Notes under the pieces: model-generated | What the model saw: the letters and a program-made list of their open reading frames with translations, nothing else | What the model was told of the DNA's origin: nothing | Database searches by the model: none | Made by a program: the position numbers and the translations under genes | Shown: positions 1 to 8,728 of the stretch, piece by piece | Position numbering within the stretch: the first letter of the stretch is position 1 | How the letters are laid out: every line of letters starts with the position of its first letter | Assembly (NCBI RefSeq): GCF_022478115.1 | Contig: NZ_JAKGSC010000001.1 | Location: 806,001-870,000, forward strand | DNA: 64,000 nucleotides | Source: Tenacibaculum aquimarinum | GTDB taxonomy: Bacteria > Bacteroidota > Bacteroidia > Flavobacteriales > Flavobacteriaceae | Reading direction: 5' to 3'

Positions 1-467
1 GCGGAATTTAAACCCTGTATCAATTCAATTTCTTCTTGTAAAGAGTGTAGTTTAAAGTTTCCTTTCCCTTTCGGAAACCGATCTTTATAAACTTGTTCGC
101 CAGTTTTTGGATTAAAACGCTCACTAACTTGTAGTGTTTTTAGTTCTTCAAACGTAAAATCAATTACATAAAACCGGTTGTCTTTTCTACTTCTATTAGA
201 AAATTTTAGCGCAACGTCTGTTACGTCATCTAAGTAAATATCATGTATTACAATAGGTACATTATCTTTACTTAATACCAAATCTTGCTCAAGATAATTA
301 GGATTCATAGCAAAAGCCATCGCTTTAGAAGCTAGTGTATGTTCAGGTAAATAACCGGATGCACCACGATGTGCAATTACAGTTTTTGGTGTCATATCCG
401 TTTCTTTTTTAGGTTGTTTACAAGCGCAAATTAGCAATAATGTTAAAAGTAATTTTATTTTCATCAT
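1..467 (-). CDS. glpQ: Glycerophosphodiester phosphodiesterase, lipoprotein-like, C-terminus beyond window
   Basis: Hydrolyses glycerophosphodiesters to glycerol-3-phosphate plus an alcohol in the cell envelope. The visible N-terminal 155 residues hold the GDPD signature: the HRGASG catalytic His-Arg block with PEHT, then LEQDLVLSKD and IHDIYLD carrying metal and acid residues, and a stretch like the GlpQ insertion (ARKDxRFYxIDFT-type). The N-terminus is a signal sequence ending LLLICAC, so a lipid-anchored form is likely. Two ATGs lie in tandem at 467 and 464. The gene continues past base 1, so roughly the last half is missing. It is divergent from the small membrane gene at 498. The close match to the long periplasmic GlpQ pattern favours GlpQ over cytoplasmic UgpQ. 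Confidence 0.9.
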   Translation of the reverse strand, partial: MMKIKLLLTLLLICACKQPKKETDMTPKTVIAHRGASGYLPEHTLASKAMAFAMNPNYLEQDLVLSKDNVPIVIHDIYLDDVTDVALKFSNRSRKDNRFYVIDFTFEELKTLQVSERFNPKTGEQVYKDRFPKGKGNFKLHSLQEEIELIQGLNS

Positions 468-485
468 CTAAAAGTATAACTTTTG

Positions 486-493
486 TAGCTTTG
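486..493 (+). promoter_or_regulatory. Promoter -7 element TAGCTTTG for the 498 gene
   Basis: Perfect match to the Bacteroidota TAnnTTTG element. It ends 4 nt before the ATG at 498, so transcription would begin at or next to the start codon. No convincing -33 TTG at the usual distance. Confidence 0.5.
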
Positions 494-497
494 CAAT

Positions 498-734
498 ATG
501 AAGTTACTATTAAAAATTTTATTTGTCATTTTTATTCTTTGGATGTGTACAGGTTTCTATTTAATAAAAACCGAACATGAAAAAGCGCAAATTGTAATGG
601 GTTTAGGAGTATTCTTTTTATCGTTTATTCTAATGCCTTTGTTTATTTACTATCGTTATAGAGATAATAAATACAAGAAATACATTCTAAACGATCAGAA
701 AATCAAAGAATGGATTGATAATAGCAATAAATAA
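498..734 (+). CDS. Small two-TM membrane protein of unknown function
   Basis: A 78-residue protein I do not recognise. Residues about 4-23 and 34-52 form two hydrophobic helices separated by a short polar loop (IKTEHEK), and the last 25 residues are highly charged and Lys/Tyr-rich, probably cytoplasmic. It stands alone: glpQ is divergent on its left and a strong hairpin terminator follows 10 nt after the stop. Codon use looks like its neighbours. No catalytic motif is visible. Confidence 0.7.
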   Translation: MKLLLKILFVIFILWMCTGFYLIKTEHEKAQIVMGLGVFFLSFILMPLFIYYRYRDNKYKKYILNDQKIKEWIDNSNK

Positions 735-743
735 AATCACAAA

Positions 744-775
744 AAAAAGGCTTCATTTTAAAATGAAGCCTTTTT
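744..775. terminator. Bidirectional terminator
   Basis: A-run, stem AGGCTTCATTTT/AAAATGAAGCCT and T-run. It lies between the converging 498 gene (+) and the TonB receptor (-) and can serve both. Confidence 0.85.
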
Positions 776-795
776 AGTTTTATAAAAATGTACTC

Positions 796-3669
796 TTAGT
801 TATTAATTGTCCAAGAAACAAAGTATTGAGAACCAATAGCTCCAACACCTGGTGCACTAAAGTATTCTTTACCACCAATATTAGCAGCACCTACTTTTAA
901 TACAGATTTCCAAGAAGGAATTCTATAGTTAATTTGAGCATCAACTACAGTTCTAGCATCTACAATTCCGTCATAGAAAGCAGATTGCCATAAGAATTCA
1001 TCTTGCCATCTTAAGTTTACATTGAAACCTAAGTTTTCAATTACACTAGTTTTACCAAATTGTAATTTTACCTTGTGCTCTGGAGTGTTAAATCCAGCTT
1101 CAAAATCAGAAGCTTCATCAATATTAAGTTTAGAGTATGTATAGTTTAAACCTAAGTCAAAACCGTTTAATACTTTTGTATTTAAACCAATTGTAGCTCC
1201 GTATGAACTTACATCTTCTTCTGAGTTACTATCTAAAGCTACACCTTTAAAGTCACCATTTTGTAAAGCTACTAAACTAATTGGTGTACCAGCAGCTCCA
1301 CCTAAAGGAGTTAAATCTACTTGATCCGCTAATGTAACACTACCATATAATGGAGCTACAACATTTTGAGAAGCAATAAAGTCTTTGTAGTTGTTATAAT
1401 ACACGTTTAAATCTACAGTAACACCTTCTATAACGCCTCTATAACCAACTTCAAAAGCAGTTACATGTTCTGGTTTTACAAACTCTACGTCAGATTTAAC
1501 TAAGTCAGCAGGATTTCCACTTGCAACAAATGCACCTACAGAAGCTGCTGTCCAAGAATTGTCATAAGCCATTCTACCTGTTAATGTACCAGTTGCTCCA
1601 ATAGAAGAACCAGTTGTTCCATTAATATAACCCGCTAAACCAGCAGGAATTCCTAAATTATAAGGATTAGAAGTATATCTATCAATATTATCTGGAGCAG
1701 TACCTAATAAAATACCACTACCTGCATCTAAACCAATGTATTGATCTTGTGTTGTTGGGTTTCTAAAACCTGTTTGTACAGAAGCTCTAAAGTTATGGTT
1801 TTTGTCCTCACCAGCAGCATAGGCTAAAGATAAACGAGGAGAAATATTTCCATCAAAATTTTGAGCTTTGTCATAACGAGCAGAAGCTGTAATCTTTAAA
1901 CGGTCATCTAATACTTTCTTTTGTAATTGCGTATATACACCATATTCATCATAATCAATAGGACCATCATAATCTGTAAAGATTGTACCATTAGAATTTA
2001 AAACATATTGTCTATAAGAAGCACCAACTTGTATTTCTGCCCAATCGATGTAATCTTGTAAGTTTAAGTTAGCATCTGCGTGGTATAATTTTGTTTGGTC
2101 TTGAAACTTAGAACCAGTAGCTAAAGACGGGTCTTGTTTTACTTCACTAAAAGCCTTTGAAAAACCTCCAGTACCAGGAATTAATCTTCCTGTATCTGCA
2201 ACTGATCTTGAAATTGAGTGTGCTACATCTGCATTTCCAGCTGGAACACCAGGGATGGCACCTGCAATTGCTTGAGCATATGTACCTACATACTGTCCAA
2301 ACCAATTTGAATCAGATTTCCATCTTCTATTAATGTTAATTGCAGCAAAACGAGTATCATAAGAATCTCCAGCATCTTCAGAAGTAACGTAACCACGTAC
2401 CATAAAGCTTTTACCTTTTAATTCTAATTTATGTTGCTCCATAAAGAAGTTTTGGATGTTGTATCTGTTTTGTCCTTGATAAATTGTGTTACCAATACCA
2501 AACTTAGAATTCCAAATAATTTCTAAACGATCGTTACCCCAAGGTCTATAATGTAATGAACCTCCAAATTTTACACTTTTAGCTTCATTTGTCATTAAGT
2601 CTACATCATTATATCCTGTTCTACTAACTGCTTGGTTAGGTATAAATGGTAGTAACGCTGCTGGTAATACATTTGCATCTACTAATGCTTGACCAACTGA
2701 AGCCATATTTGTAGAAACTTCATCACCATAAACATTTAAACCGTTATAGTTTGGATTTGTAGAATGATCTAAAGATGTCATGTCTGTTTCATCTCTATAA
2801 TCAGTTGCATGCCATTCTTCACCTTTTAAGAAAGATAAAGTAGCTTTTGCAGCAAACTTATCATCAAAAGCATACGCCATTCTTAAACTAGAATCATAAA
2901 AAGTATTATTTCCAGCTGCTTCCTGGCTAGTCATTCCTGTTTTAAAAGAAAAACTAATTCCACCGTCATCAAAAGGGTTTTTACTTCTCATAAACATAAT
3001 ACCGTTAAAAGCATTTGCTCCATATAATGCAGAAGATGCTCCTGGTAATAACTCTACTGTTTGTACATCTAATTCAGACATACCAAGTAAATTACCTAAT
3101 GCAAAGTTTAAGGCTGGAGATGAATTATCCATTCCATCAACTAATTGCATGAAGCGTTCGTTTGCAAATGTTGCAAAACCACGTGTGTTTACAGATTTAA
3201 ATGTTAAACTATTAGAGTTAATGTCTACACCTTTTAAGTTTTCTAATCCATCATAAAATGAAGGAGAAGAGGTGTTTCTAATTGCTCTAACATCCATTCT
3301 TTCTACTGTAACCGGAGACTCCATAATACGTTCTGGAGTTCTAGATGCAGAAATTACAACTTCATCTAAAGCTGTTGCATTTTCTTTTAAAGTAACAGTA
3401 ACAACTTGGTTGTTTTTAGTTATTTCAACAGAACTTGTTTGGAACCCAATAGAAGAAACTTCTAATATAAAAGGTGGAGTATCCGTAACTTTTAATGTAA
3501 ACTTACCATCAAAATCTGTAGATGTTCCAACAGCTTTTCTGGCAACCTTAATGTTAGCTCCTGGTAAAGGACCAGTAGCATCACTAACAACTCCTGTAAT
3601 AGTAGTCTGTGCAAACATTGCAGCACTACCAAAAAGGACAAATGCAATCAATAATATTTTTTTCATCAT
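796..3669 (-). CDS. TonB-dependent outer-membrane receptor with carboxypeptidase-like N-domain
   Basis: A 957-residue receptor for TonB/ExbBD-driven uptake across the outer membrane. Order: signal peptide ending AMFAQ (about 1-21), a CarboxypepD_reg-like beta-sandwich (TGVVSDATGPLPGANI, about 24-105), a plug (VVISASRTPERIMES onwards, with ALYGANAFNGIMFM near 215), then a long barrel. The final residue is Asn rather than the usual aromatic, although the last strand (FVSWTINN) is barrel-like. There is no SusD partner beside it, so it is not a standard SusCD glycan system; the substrate cannot be told from sequence. It is monocistronic, ending at the terminator at 744-775. Start at the tandem ATGs 3669/3666. 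Confidence 0.9.
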   Translation of the reverse strand: MMKKILLIAFVLFGSAAMFAQTTITGVVSDATGPLPGANIKVARKAVGTSTDFDGKFTLKVTDTPPFILEVSSIGFQTSSVEITKNNQVVTVTLKENATALDEVVISASRTPERIMESPVTVERMDVRAIRNTSSPSFYDGLENLKGVDINSNSLTFKSVNTRGFATFANERFMQLVDGMDNSSPALNFALGNLLGMSELDVQTVELLPGASSALYGANAFNGIMFMRSKNPFDDGGISFSFKTGMTSQEAAGNNTFYDSSLRMAYAFDDKFAAKATLSFLKGEEWHATDYRDETDMTSLDHSTNPNYNGLNVYGDEVSTNMASVGQALVDANVLPAALLPFIPNQAVSRTGYNDVDLMTNEAKSVKFGGSLHYRPWGNDRLEIIWNSKFGIGNTIYQGQNRYNIQNFFMEQHKLELKGKSFMVRGYVTSEDAGDSYDTRFAAININRRWKSDSNWFGQYVGTYAQAIAGAIPGVPAGNADVAHSISRSVADTGRLIPGTGGFSKAFSEVKQDPSLATGSKFQDQTKLYHADANLNLQDYIDWAEIQVGASYRQYVLNSNGTIFTDYDGPIDYDEYGVYTQLQKKVLDDRLKITASARYDKAQNFDGNISPRLSLAYAAGEDKNHNFRASVQTGFRNPTTQDQYIGLDAGSGILLGTAPDNIDRYTSNPYNLGIPAGLAGYINGTTGSSIGATGTLTGRMAYDNSWTAASVGAFVASGNPADLVKSDVEFVKPEHVTAFEVGYRGVIEGVTVDLNVYYNNYKDFIASQNVVAPLYGSVTLADQVDLTPLGGAAGTPISLVALQNGDFKGVALDSNSEEDVSSYGATIGLNTKVLNGFDLGLNYTYSKLNIDEASDFEAGFNTPEHKVKLQFGKTSVIENLGFNVNLRWQDEFLWQSAFYDGIVDARTVVDAQINYRIPSWKSVLKVGAANIGGKEYFSAPGVGAIGSQYFVSWTINN

Positions 3670-3822
3670 AATGTTTAATAATTTGTTAACTATTGCGCAA
3701 AATACAATTTTTTTTCATTTAAGAAATATTTAAGACATTATTTTGTTTTTTTAACAGTTTTGAGGGGGTATTTTTATCAGAATGACAGATTGATAATAAA
3801 TGTATATTATTCTTTTTAGTTG

Positions 3823-3830
3823 TATTTTTG
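3823..3830 (+). promoter_or_regulatory. Promoter -7 element TATTTTTG upstream of ribF
   Basis: Perfect TAnnTTTG match. It lies inside the longest open frame, which begins with TTG at 3820, arguing that ribF really starts at the TTG at 3850, about 20 nt downstream. Confidence 0.45.
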
Positions 3831-3849
3831 TAGAAAATATACTCCGGAT

Positions 3850-4782
3850 TTGGAAATTATTCATTCAGTTTTTGATTATAAATCTACCCAAAAAACCTTT
3901 GTTACCATTGGTACTTTTGATGGTGTACATATTGGGCATCAGAAAATTATTGAGAATTTAGTTGCAGAAGCTAAAGAAAAAGGACACAAATCTGTTGTGT
4001 TAACTTTTTTTCCGCATCCAAGAATGGTGCTACAAAAAGACGTTTCTATAGAGCTTATTAATTCTATAGATGAACGTGCTAAGTTTTTAGAAAAAACAGG
4101 TTTAGATTGTTTAATTATTCACCCATTTAGTAAAGAATTTTCTCGTTTAACAGCGTTAGATTTTGTACGTGATGTATTGGTGAATCAACTTAATATTTCT
4201 AAACTAGTTATTGGTTACGATCATCATTTTGGAAAAAATAGGGAAGGAAATATTACTCAACTTACAGAATATAGCCATTTATATAATTTTACGGTTGAAG
4301 AAATTCCGGCTCAAGATATAGATTCTGTTTCGGTGAGTTCTACTAAAATAAGAAAAGCATTGGTTAGCGGAAACCTTAAAACGGCGAATAAATACTTAGG
4401 ATACAATTTCTCAATTTTCGGAAAAGTAGTAAATGGTAAGCAATTAGGTGGTAAAATAGGTTTTCCTACAGCTAATATTAGTGTTGCTGAAACTTATAAA
4501 TTAATACCTAAAACTGGTGTTTATGTGGTAAAATCAGTAATTGGAGGTGAAACTGTTTTCGGGATGATGAATATTGGAACAAGACCAACTGTAAACGGAA
4601 TACACCAAACAATTGAAGTCCATTTTTTTGATTTTAATGAAGATTTGTACGGCGAAAATTTAAACATAGAACTACTTTATTTTTTACGTGACGAGCAAAA
4701 GTTTGACTCCGTTGAAACGTTAATTATTCAGCTTAAAGAAGATGAAGAAACTTCTTTATTATATATTAAGGACAATTTTTAG
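3850..4782 (+). CDS. ribF: Bifunctional riboflavin kinase / FAD synthetase
   Basis: Converts riboflavin to FMN and then FAD in the cytoplasm. The N-terminal adenylyltransferase half has GTFDGVHIGH (residues 21-30), the nucleotidyltransferase HxGH motif, and SSTKIRKAL, the KMSKS-like region. The C-terminal flavokinase half has GGKIGFPTANI, MMNIGTRPTVNG and the ExHFFDFNEDLYG catalytic block, then a FLRDEQKFDSVETL tail. At about 310 residues it has the usual length. The open frame extends back to a TTG at 3820, but a TAnnTTTG element falls in that extension and homologues start close to the hydrophobic strand, so TTG 3850 is preferred. Monocistronic; followed by a dispersed repeat. Confidence 0.93.
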   Translation: MEIIHSVFDYKSTQKTFVTIGTFDGVHIGHQKIIENLVAEAKEKGHKSVVLTFFPHPRMVLQKDVSIELINSIDERAKFLEKTGLDCLIIHPFSKEFSRLTALDFVRDVLVNQLNISKLVIGYDHHFGKNREGNITQLTEYSHLYNFTVEEIPAQDIDSVSVSSTKIRKALVSGNLKTANKYLGYNFSIFGKVVNGKQLGGKIGFPTANISVAETYKLIPKTGVYVVKSVIGGETVFGMMNIGTRPTVNGIHQTIEVHFFDFNEDLYGENLNIELLYFLRDEQKFDSVETLIIQLKEDEETSLLYIKDNF

Positions 4783-4789
4783 CATTGCT

Positions 4790-4877
4790 CGGATTGCGTT
4801 AAGGATTGCAGTGAAAAGCCCACAGTGAGGAACGAACGAGGACTTACAACGAAAAGCCTGACCCTTGTGGTAACGCC
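4790..4877 (+). repeat. Intergenic repeat element, family R1 copy 1
   Basis: GC-richer than its surroundings. It contains an internal near-duplication (CAGTGAAAAGCCC, then CAACGAAAAGCCTG) and the core TGAGGAACGAACGAG. The same core occurs in reverse orientation at 10949-10985. No open frame of note. Probably a dispersed flavobacterial intergenic repeat; whole-genome copy number cannot be judged here. Confidence 0.55.
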
Positions 4878-4887
4878 AAAAAAATAA

Positions 4888-4902
4888 TTCTAAAATTTAG
4901 AA
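4888..4902. promoter_or_regulatory. 15-bp palindrome upstream of serS
   Basis: TTCTAAA-A-TTTAGAA, a perfect 7-1-7 palindrome about 46 bp before the serS -7 element. It may be an operator or part of a weak terminator after ribF; no regulator can be assigned. Confidence 0.3.
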
Positions 4903-4948
4903 ACACCTTTTTATTTATAATTTGGTGGTAAAACAGCGTTACAATTTC

Positions 4949-4956
4949 TATCTTTG
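4949..4956 (+). promoter_or_regulatory. Promoter -7 element TATCTTTG for serS
   Basis: Perfect TAnnTTTG match 22 nt before the serS ATG. A TTG at 4922-4924 is a -33 candidate with a slightly long 24-nt spacer. Confidence 0.55.
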
Positions 4957-4978
4957 CCTTCTTAAAATTTGAACAAAA

Positions 4979-6253
4979 ATGTTACAAGTACAATTTATTA
5001 GAGACCACAAACAAACGGTTTTAGACGGATTAGCAAAACGTAATTTTGCAAATGCCGAACAAATTATTAACGCTGTTTTAACTGCTGATGAAAATCGTAG
5101 AGCAACGCAAGTTTCTCTAGACAATGTGTTGGCAGAATCTAATAAATTATCGAAAGAGATTGGTGGTTTTTTTAAGTCTGGTGAAGTGCAAAAAGCTAAC
5201 TTATTAAAAGAAAGAACAAGTCTTTTAAAAGAGCAATCTAAAGAGTTTACGGAGACATTAAATAAAATTTCTGAAGAGTTACAAGACTTATTGTATCAGA
5301 TTCCGAATGTGCCACATGCTTCTGTAAAAGCGGGTAAAAATGAAGAGGATAATGAAGAGGTTTATAAAGAAGGTACAATACCAGATTTAGGAGAAAATGC
5401 CTTGCCTCATTGGGAATTGGCTAAGAAATACGATATAATCGATTTTGAGTTAGGAACTAAAATTACGGGTGCAGGTTTTCCTGTTTATAAAGGAAAAGGA
5501 GCAAGATTACAACGAGCATTAATCAACTATTTTTTAGATAAAAATATTAAAGCGGGTTATACGGAAGTACAAGTTCCGCATTTAGTAAATACAGCATCGG
5601 CAACTGCTACTGGACAATTACCAGACAAAGAAGGACAAATGTATCACGCGGAAGTAGATGATTTATATTTAATTCCAACTGCCGAAGTTCCAATAACAAA
5701 TATGTTTAGAGGAGATTTAAAGCAAGAAAGTGATTTGCCAATTTCTGTAACAGGTTACACACCATGTTTTCGTCGCGAAGCGGGAAGTTATGGTGCGCAT
5801 GTTCGTGGATTAAATCGTTTACATCAATTTGATAAAGTGGAAATTGTGCGTGTAGAGCGTCCAGAAAATTCTTACCAAGCCTTAAACGGAATGGTAGAAC
5901 ATATTAAAGATATTTTACGTGAGTTAAAATTACCGTACAGAATTTTACGTTTGTGTGGTGGCGATACTGGTTTTACTGCAGCTTTAACGTTTGATTTTGA
6001 ACTGTATTCTACAGCACAAGAGCGTTGGTTAGAAATAAGTTCTGCGTCTAATTTTGAAACTTTTCAAGCAAATAGATTAAAACTTCGTTATAAAAATAAA
6101 GATGGAAAAACGCAATTAGTACACACCTTAAATGGTAGTTCTTTAGCGTTGCCAAGAGTTTTAGCGGGTATTTTAGAAAATTATCAAACAGCAGACGGAA
6201 TTAAAATCCCTGAGGTTTTAGTGCCTTATTGTGGGTTCGATGTTATAGATTAA
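4979..6253 (+). CDS. serS: Seryl-tRNA synthetase
   Basis: Class II aminoacyl-tRNA synthetase charging tRNA-Ser (and tRNA-Sec where present). Residues about 1-110 form the antiparallel coiled-coil arm that grips the long variable arm. The catalytic domain shows motif 2 (FRREAGSYG, with HQFDKVE) and motif 3 (NGSSLALPRVLAGILENYQ), and the TAEVPI block that contacts serine. At 424 residues it is full length. It stands alone behind its own promoter. Nothing unusual. Confidence 0.97.
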   Translation: MLQVQFIRDHKQTVLDGLAKRNFANAEQIINAVLTADENRRATQVSLDNVLAESNKLSKEIGGFFKSGEVQKANLLKERTSLLKEQSKEFTETLNKISEELQDLLYQIPNVPHASVKAGKNEEDNEEVYKEGTIPDLGENALPHWELAKKYDIIDFELGTKITGAGFPVYKGKGARLQRALINYFLDKNIKAGYTEVQVPHLVNTASATATGQLPDKEGQMYHAEVDDLYLIPTAEVPITNMFRGDLKQESDLPISVTGYTPCFRREAGSYGAHVRGLNRLHQFDKVEIVRVERPENSYQALNGMVEHIKDILRELKLPYRILRLCGGDTGFTAALTFDFELYSTAQERWLEISSASNFETFQANRLKLRYKNKDGKTQLVHTLNGSSLALPRVLAGILENYQTADGIKIPEVLVPYCGFDVID

Positions 6254-6273
6254 TGCAATAAGCTATAGCTTTT

Positions 6274-6417
6274 TTAATTTGCCACAATAGCAACCATTAA
6301 TTGCTTGTATTTTTTCATTTCTAAAAGTGCATTGAAATAAGCGGTTATTTGTCCGTTTTTCATAAATTCTATTGAATTTCTCTTAGCGGTTTCGTATTGT
6401 TTAGTTAGGTTTTTCAT
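6274..6417 (-). CDS. Small conserved-looking 47-residue protein
   Basis: A short open frame of 47 codons that begins MKNLTKQYETAKRNSIEF and ends KYKQLMVAIVAN. It has a balanced, soluble composition with an amphipathic helical pattern and no transmembrane segment. It fills most of the gap between serS and the TPR gene and has clean start and stop codons. From memory, flavobacterial genomes carry small proteins of this look (FMKNGQIxAYFxALLEM), so I think it is real. Function unknown. Confidence 0.6.
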   Translation of the reverse strand: MKNLTKQYETAKRNSIEFMKNGQITAYFNALLEMKKYKQLMVAIVAN

Positions 6418-6524
6418 AATAAAATTGTTAGTTATAGTATATGAAAGACAATTTCCATGCCAAAATGTTACAAGAGTTTTTAAAAACGGAGTTGTTTTAG
6501 TAGAAATTTAACATTTTTGTTACC

Positions 6525-6532
6525 TATCTTTG
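6525..6532 (+). promoter_or_regulatory. Promoter -7 element TATCTTTG, TPR gene
   Basis: Perfect TAnnTTTG match ending 5 nt before the ATG at 6538. It overlaps the upstream extension of the open frame (TTG at 6517), showing that the extension is not coding. Confidence 0.55.
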
Positions 6533-6537
6533 ATTTG

Positions 6538-8307
6538 ATGATGAAACGATTTTTAATACTTTTTTTTCTGATAATTAGCCAAATAGCATTGGCTCAATCC
6601 GACTATCCGTTGGCCGAAAACTATTATCGAAATAATGAATATGAAAAAGCGCTTCAGATCTTTCAAAAATTAGCAGATAAAAGTCCATATAACACAACTT
6701 ATATTCAAAGATTGGTGGATTGTTATCAAGAATTAAACAGGTTTTCTTCAGTAGATAGTTTGTTAACGTTAAAACAAAAGAAAAATAAAAGACTTACCTT
6801 TTATAATGTTTTGTTAGGTTATAATTATGAAAGACAACAACAACCAGAAAAAGCAATTAAATTATATAAAAAGGCAATAAAATCTATTGATAAAAATGCA
6901 AATTATGGTACTACAATTGCTGGTTTATTAAAGAATTACAATCAGTTAGATTTAGCAATTGAAGCCTATAATGCAACTGCTAAAAAAAGACCAAAATCCA
7001 GTTATGGATTTCAAATTGCACAAGTTTATGGGGAAAAAGGAGATTTTCCTAAGATGTTTGAATCCTATATAGATTTGGTAGATAAAATTCCGAGTCGATT
7101 AAAAACGGTAAAAAGATATACAGCAAAATATATTACTGACGATAGTGAAAGCGAAATAAATATTGCGTTTAAAAAAGCATTGTTGCGCAAGTCTGCCAGT
7201 AATCCAAAAGCAATTTGGAATAGCTTATTAAGCTGGTTGTTTGTACAGCAAAAAGAGTATAATAAAGCTTTAATACAAGAAAAAGCACTGTTTGCAAGAA
7301 ACGCAGATGAATTGGCTAATGTTGTAAGTTTAGGAGAAATTACATTCTTTAATAATGATTTTGAAACAGCTCAAAAATGTTTCAACTTCATCTTAGAAAA
7401 AACAAATTATCCAGATGAAAAAGTAAATGCTCATTTGTATTTATTAAAAATAGCAATTAAGCAAGAGCAACCAAAAATTGAAGACGAATTTCAAGCAGTT
7501 TTTAGTGAATTTGGCAAAAATGAAAACACGCTTCCTATTCAAGTTGAATATGCAAATTATGTAACATTTGTTAAAAATGAACCTGCAAAAGCGCAAGAAA
7601 TTTTAGAAGAAGCAATGCGTTATGCAAAATCTAAATTTCAACAAGCACGTATAAAATTAAAGTTGGCTGATGTTCTAGTGTTTACAGGGAAATTTAATAA
7701 AGCGTTGATTTATTATACTCAAATACAAAGTAAGTTAAAAAGTCATCCGTTAGCACAACAAGCACGTTTTAAAGTGGCACAAACTAGTTATTTTAAAGGA
7801 GATTTTGCTTGGGCAAAAGCACAATTAAAAGTATTAAAAGGTTCTGCAACACAACTAATTGCTAATGATGCGGTAGCTTTGTTTTTAACAATTTCAGACA
7901 ATGAACCTAAAGATTCAATTCCATCTGGATTAAAACAAATTGCACAGTCAGATTTGCTTAGTTTTCAGAATAAAAACGCAGAGGCATTAGCTGTTTTAGA
8001 ACAAGTATTTGTAGATTTTGGAGGACAACCAATAGAATACGAAGCCTTGTTTAAAAAAGGAAAACTGTTGGTAAAGCTAAAAAAATACGATGAAGCTATT
8101 TTAACTTTTGCAGAAGTAGTAGCAAATGATGCAGAAGGTATTTATAATGATGACGTCTATTATGAAGTTGCGGAGTTATTCAATAAATTAAATAAACCCG
8201 AAAAAGCTCAAGAATACTATCAAAAGATTATTTTTGAACATCCAAGTAGTATTTATTTGGTAGATGCTCGTAAGAAATTTAGAAAATTACGCGGAGACGA
8301 TATTTAG
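6538..8307 (+). CDS. Secreted tetratricopeptide-repeat protein
   Basis: About 589 residues. A signal peptide (MMKRFLILFFLIISQIALAQ) is followed by TPR-like helical pairs along the whole length, e.g. AENYYRNNEYEKALQIFQKLADKSP near the N-terminus and VYYEVAELFNKLNKPEKAQEYYQK near the C-terminus. It ends with a basic segment (DARKKFRKLRGDD). Presumably a periplasmic or outer-membrane-associated scaffold; no enzyme domain is seen. It heads a run with DUF4286, rsmA and mgtE on the same strand. An in-frame TTG at 6517 is rejected because the promoter element and the signal peptide both favour the tandem ATGs at 6538/6541. Confidence 0.85.
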   Translation: MMKRFLILFFLIISQIALAQSDYPLAENYYRNNEYEKALQIFQKLADKSPYNTTYIQRLVDCYQELNRFSSVDSLLTLKQKKNKRLTFYNVLLGYNYERQQQPEKAIKLYKKAIKSIDKNANYGTTIAGLLKNYNQLDLAIEAYNATAKKRPKSSYGFQIAQVYGEKGDFPKMFESYIDLVDKIPSRLKTVKRYTAKYITDDSESEINIAFKKALLRKSASNPKAIWNSLLSWLFVQQKEYNKALIQEKALFARNADELANVVSLGEITFFNNDFETAQKCFNFILEKTNYPDEKVNAHLYLLKIAIKQEQPKIEDEFQAVFSEFGKNENTLPIQVEYANYVTFVKNEPAKAQEILEEAMRYAKSKFQQARIKLKLADVLVFTGKFNKALIYYTQIQSKLKSHPLAQQARFKVAQTSYFKGDFAWAKAQLKVLKGSATQLIANDAVALFLTISDNEPKDSIPSGLKQIAQSDLLSFQNKNAEALAVLEQVFVDFGGQPIEYEALFKKGKLLVKLKKYDEAILTFAEVVANDAEGIYNDDVYYEVAELFNKLNKPEKAQEYYQKIIFEHPSSIYLVDARKKFRKLRGDDI

Positions 8308-8322
8308 TAAGCAGTATTCAGT
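8306..8322 (+). repeat. Short dispersed repeat, family R2 copy A
   Basis: AGTAAGCAGTATTCAGT, overlapping the stop codon of the TPR gene. Related sequences occur at 14445-14479 and 50401-50432 (both on the opposite strand). This copy lacks the second AGCAGTTT unit seen in copy B. Confidence 0.5.
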
Positions 8323-8397
8323 TATAAACCTGTCATTTAGAGTAAAGTTGATAACTAAACAAATAAACGCATACACATTAAACAATTACACAGTAAA

Positions 8398-8727
8398 ATG
8401 TACATATACAACGTAACAATAAATATAGACGAAAGTGTTCATCAAGAATGGTTACAGTGGATTCAAAACCATATTCCAGAAGTTTTAGATACTGGAAAAT
8501 TTTTATCAGCAAAACTAACACAGGTTTTGGTTGATGAAGAAATGGGCGGCGTAACTTATTCGGTACAATATACAGCAGCAACAAGAGAAGATTTAGATGC
8601 ATATTATAATGAACATGCAGATAAACTTCGTGGAGACGGATTTAAAAAGTTTGCCGATAAAATGTTAGCTTTTAGAACCGAATTAAAAATAATTAACGAG
8701 TATTTTCCAACAGCAGTAAGTAATTAA
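8398..8727 (+). CDS. DUF4286 family protein
   Basis: A 109-residue soluble protein with the DUF4286 pattern: [21 protein letters not shown] at the start, a central [23 protein letters not shown] and a LRGDGFKKF tail. The fold is likely ferredoxin-like (alternating strands and helices). Its stop is 1 nt before the rsmA start, so the two are surely cotranscribed, and this pairing is common in flavobacteria. The biochemical role is unknown; location suggests a link to ribosome maturation, which is inference only. Confidence 0.85.
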   Translation: MYIYNVTINIDESVHQEWLQWIQNHIPEVLDTGKFLSAKLTQVLVDEEMGGVTYSVQYTAATREDLDAYYNEHADKLRGDGFKKFADKMLAFRTELKIINEYFPTAVSN

Positions 8728-8728
8728 T

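Noticed and set aside
796..3669. SusC of a polysaccharide-utilisation locus
   Set aside because: No SusD-like lipoprotein or glycan-active enzyme is next to it, and the plug lacks typical SusC features.
3272..3733. Open frame of about 150 codons on the plus strand
   Set aside because: Entirely antisense to the start of the TonB receptor gene, with low-complexity Ser/Thr/Val composition typical of shadow frames.
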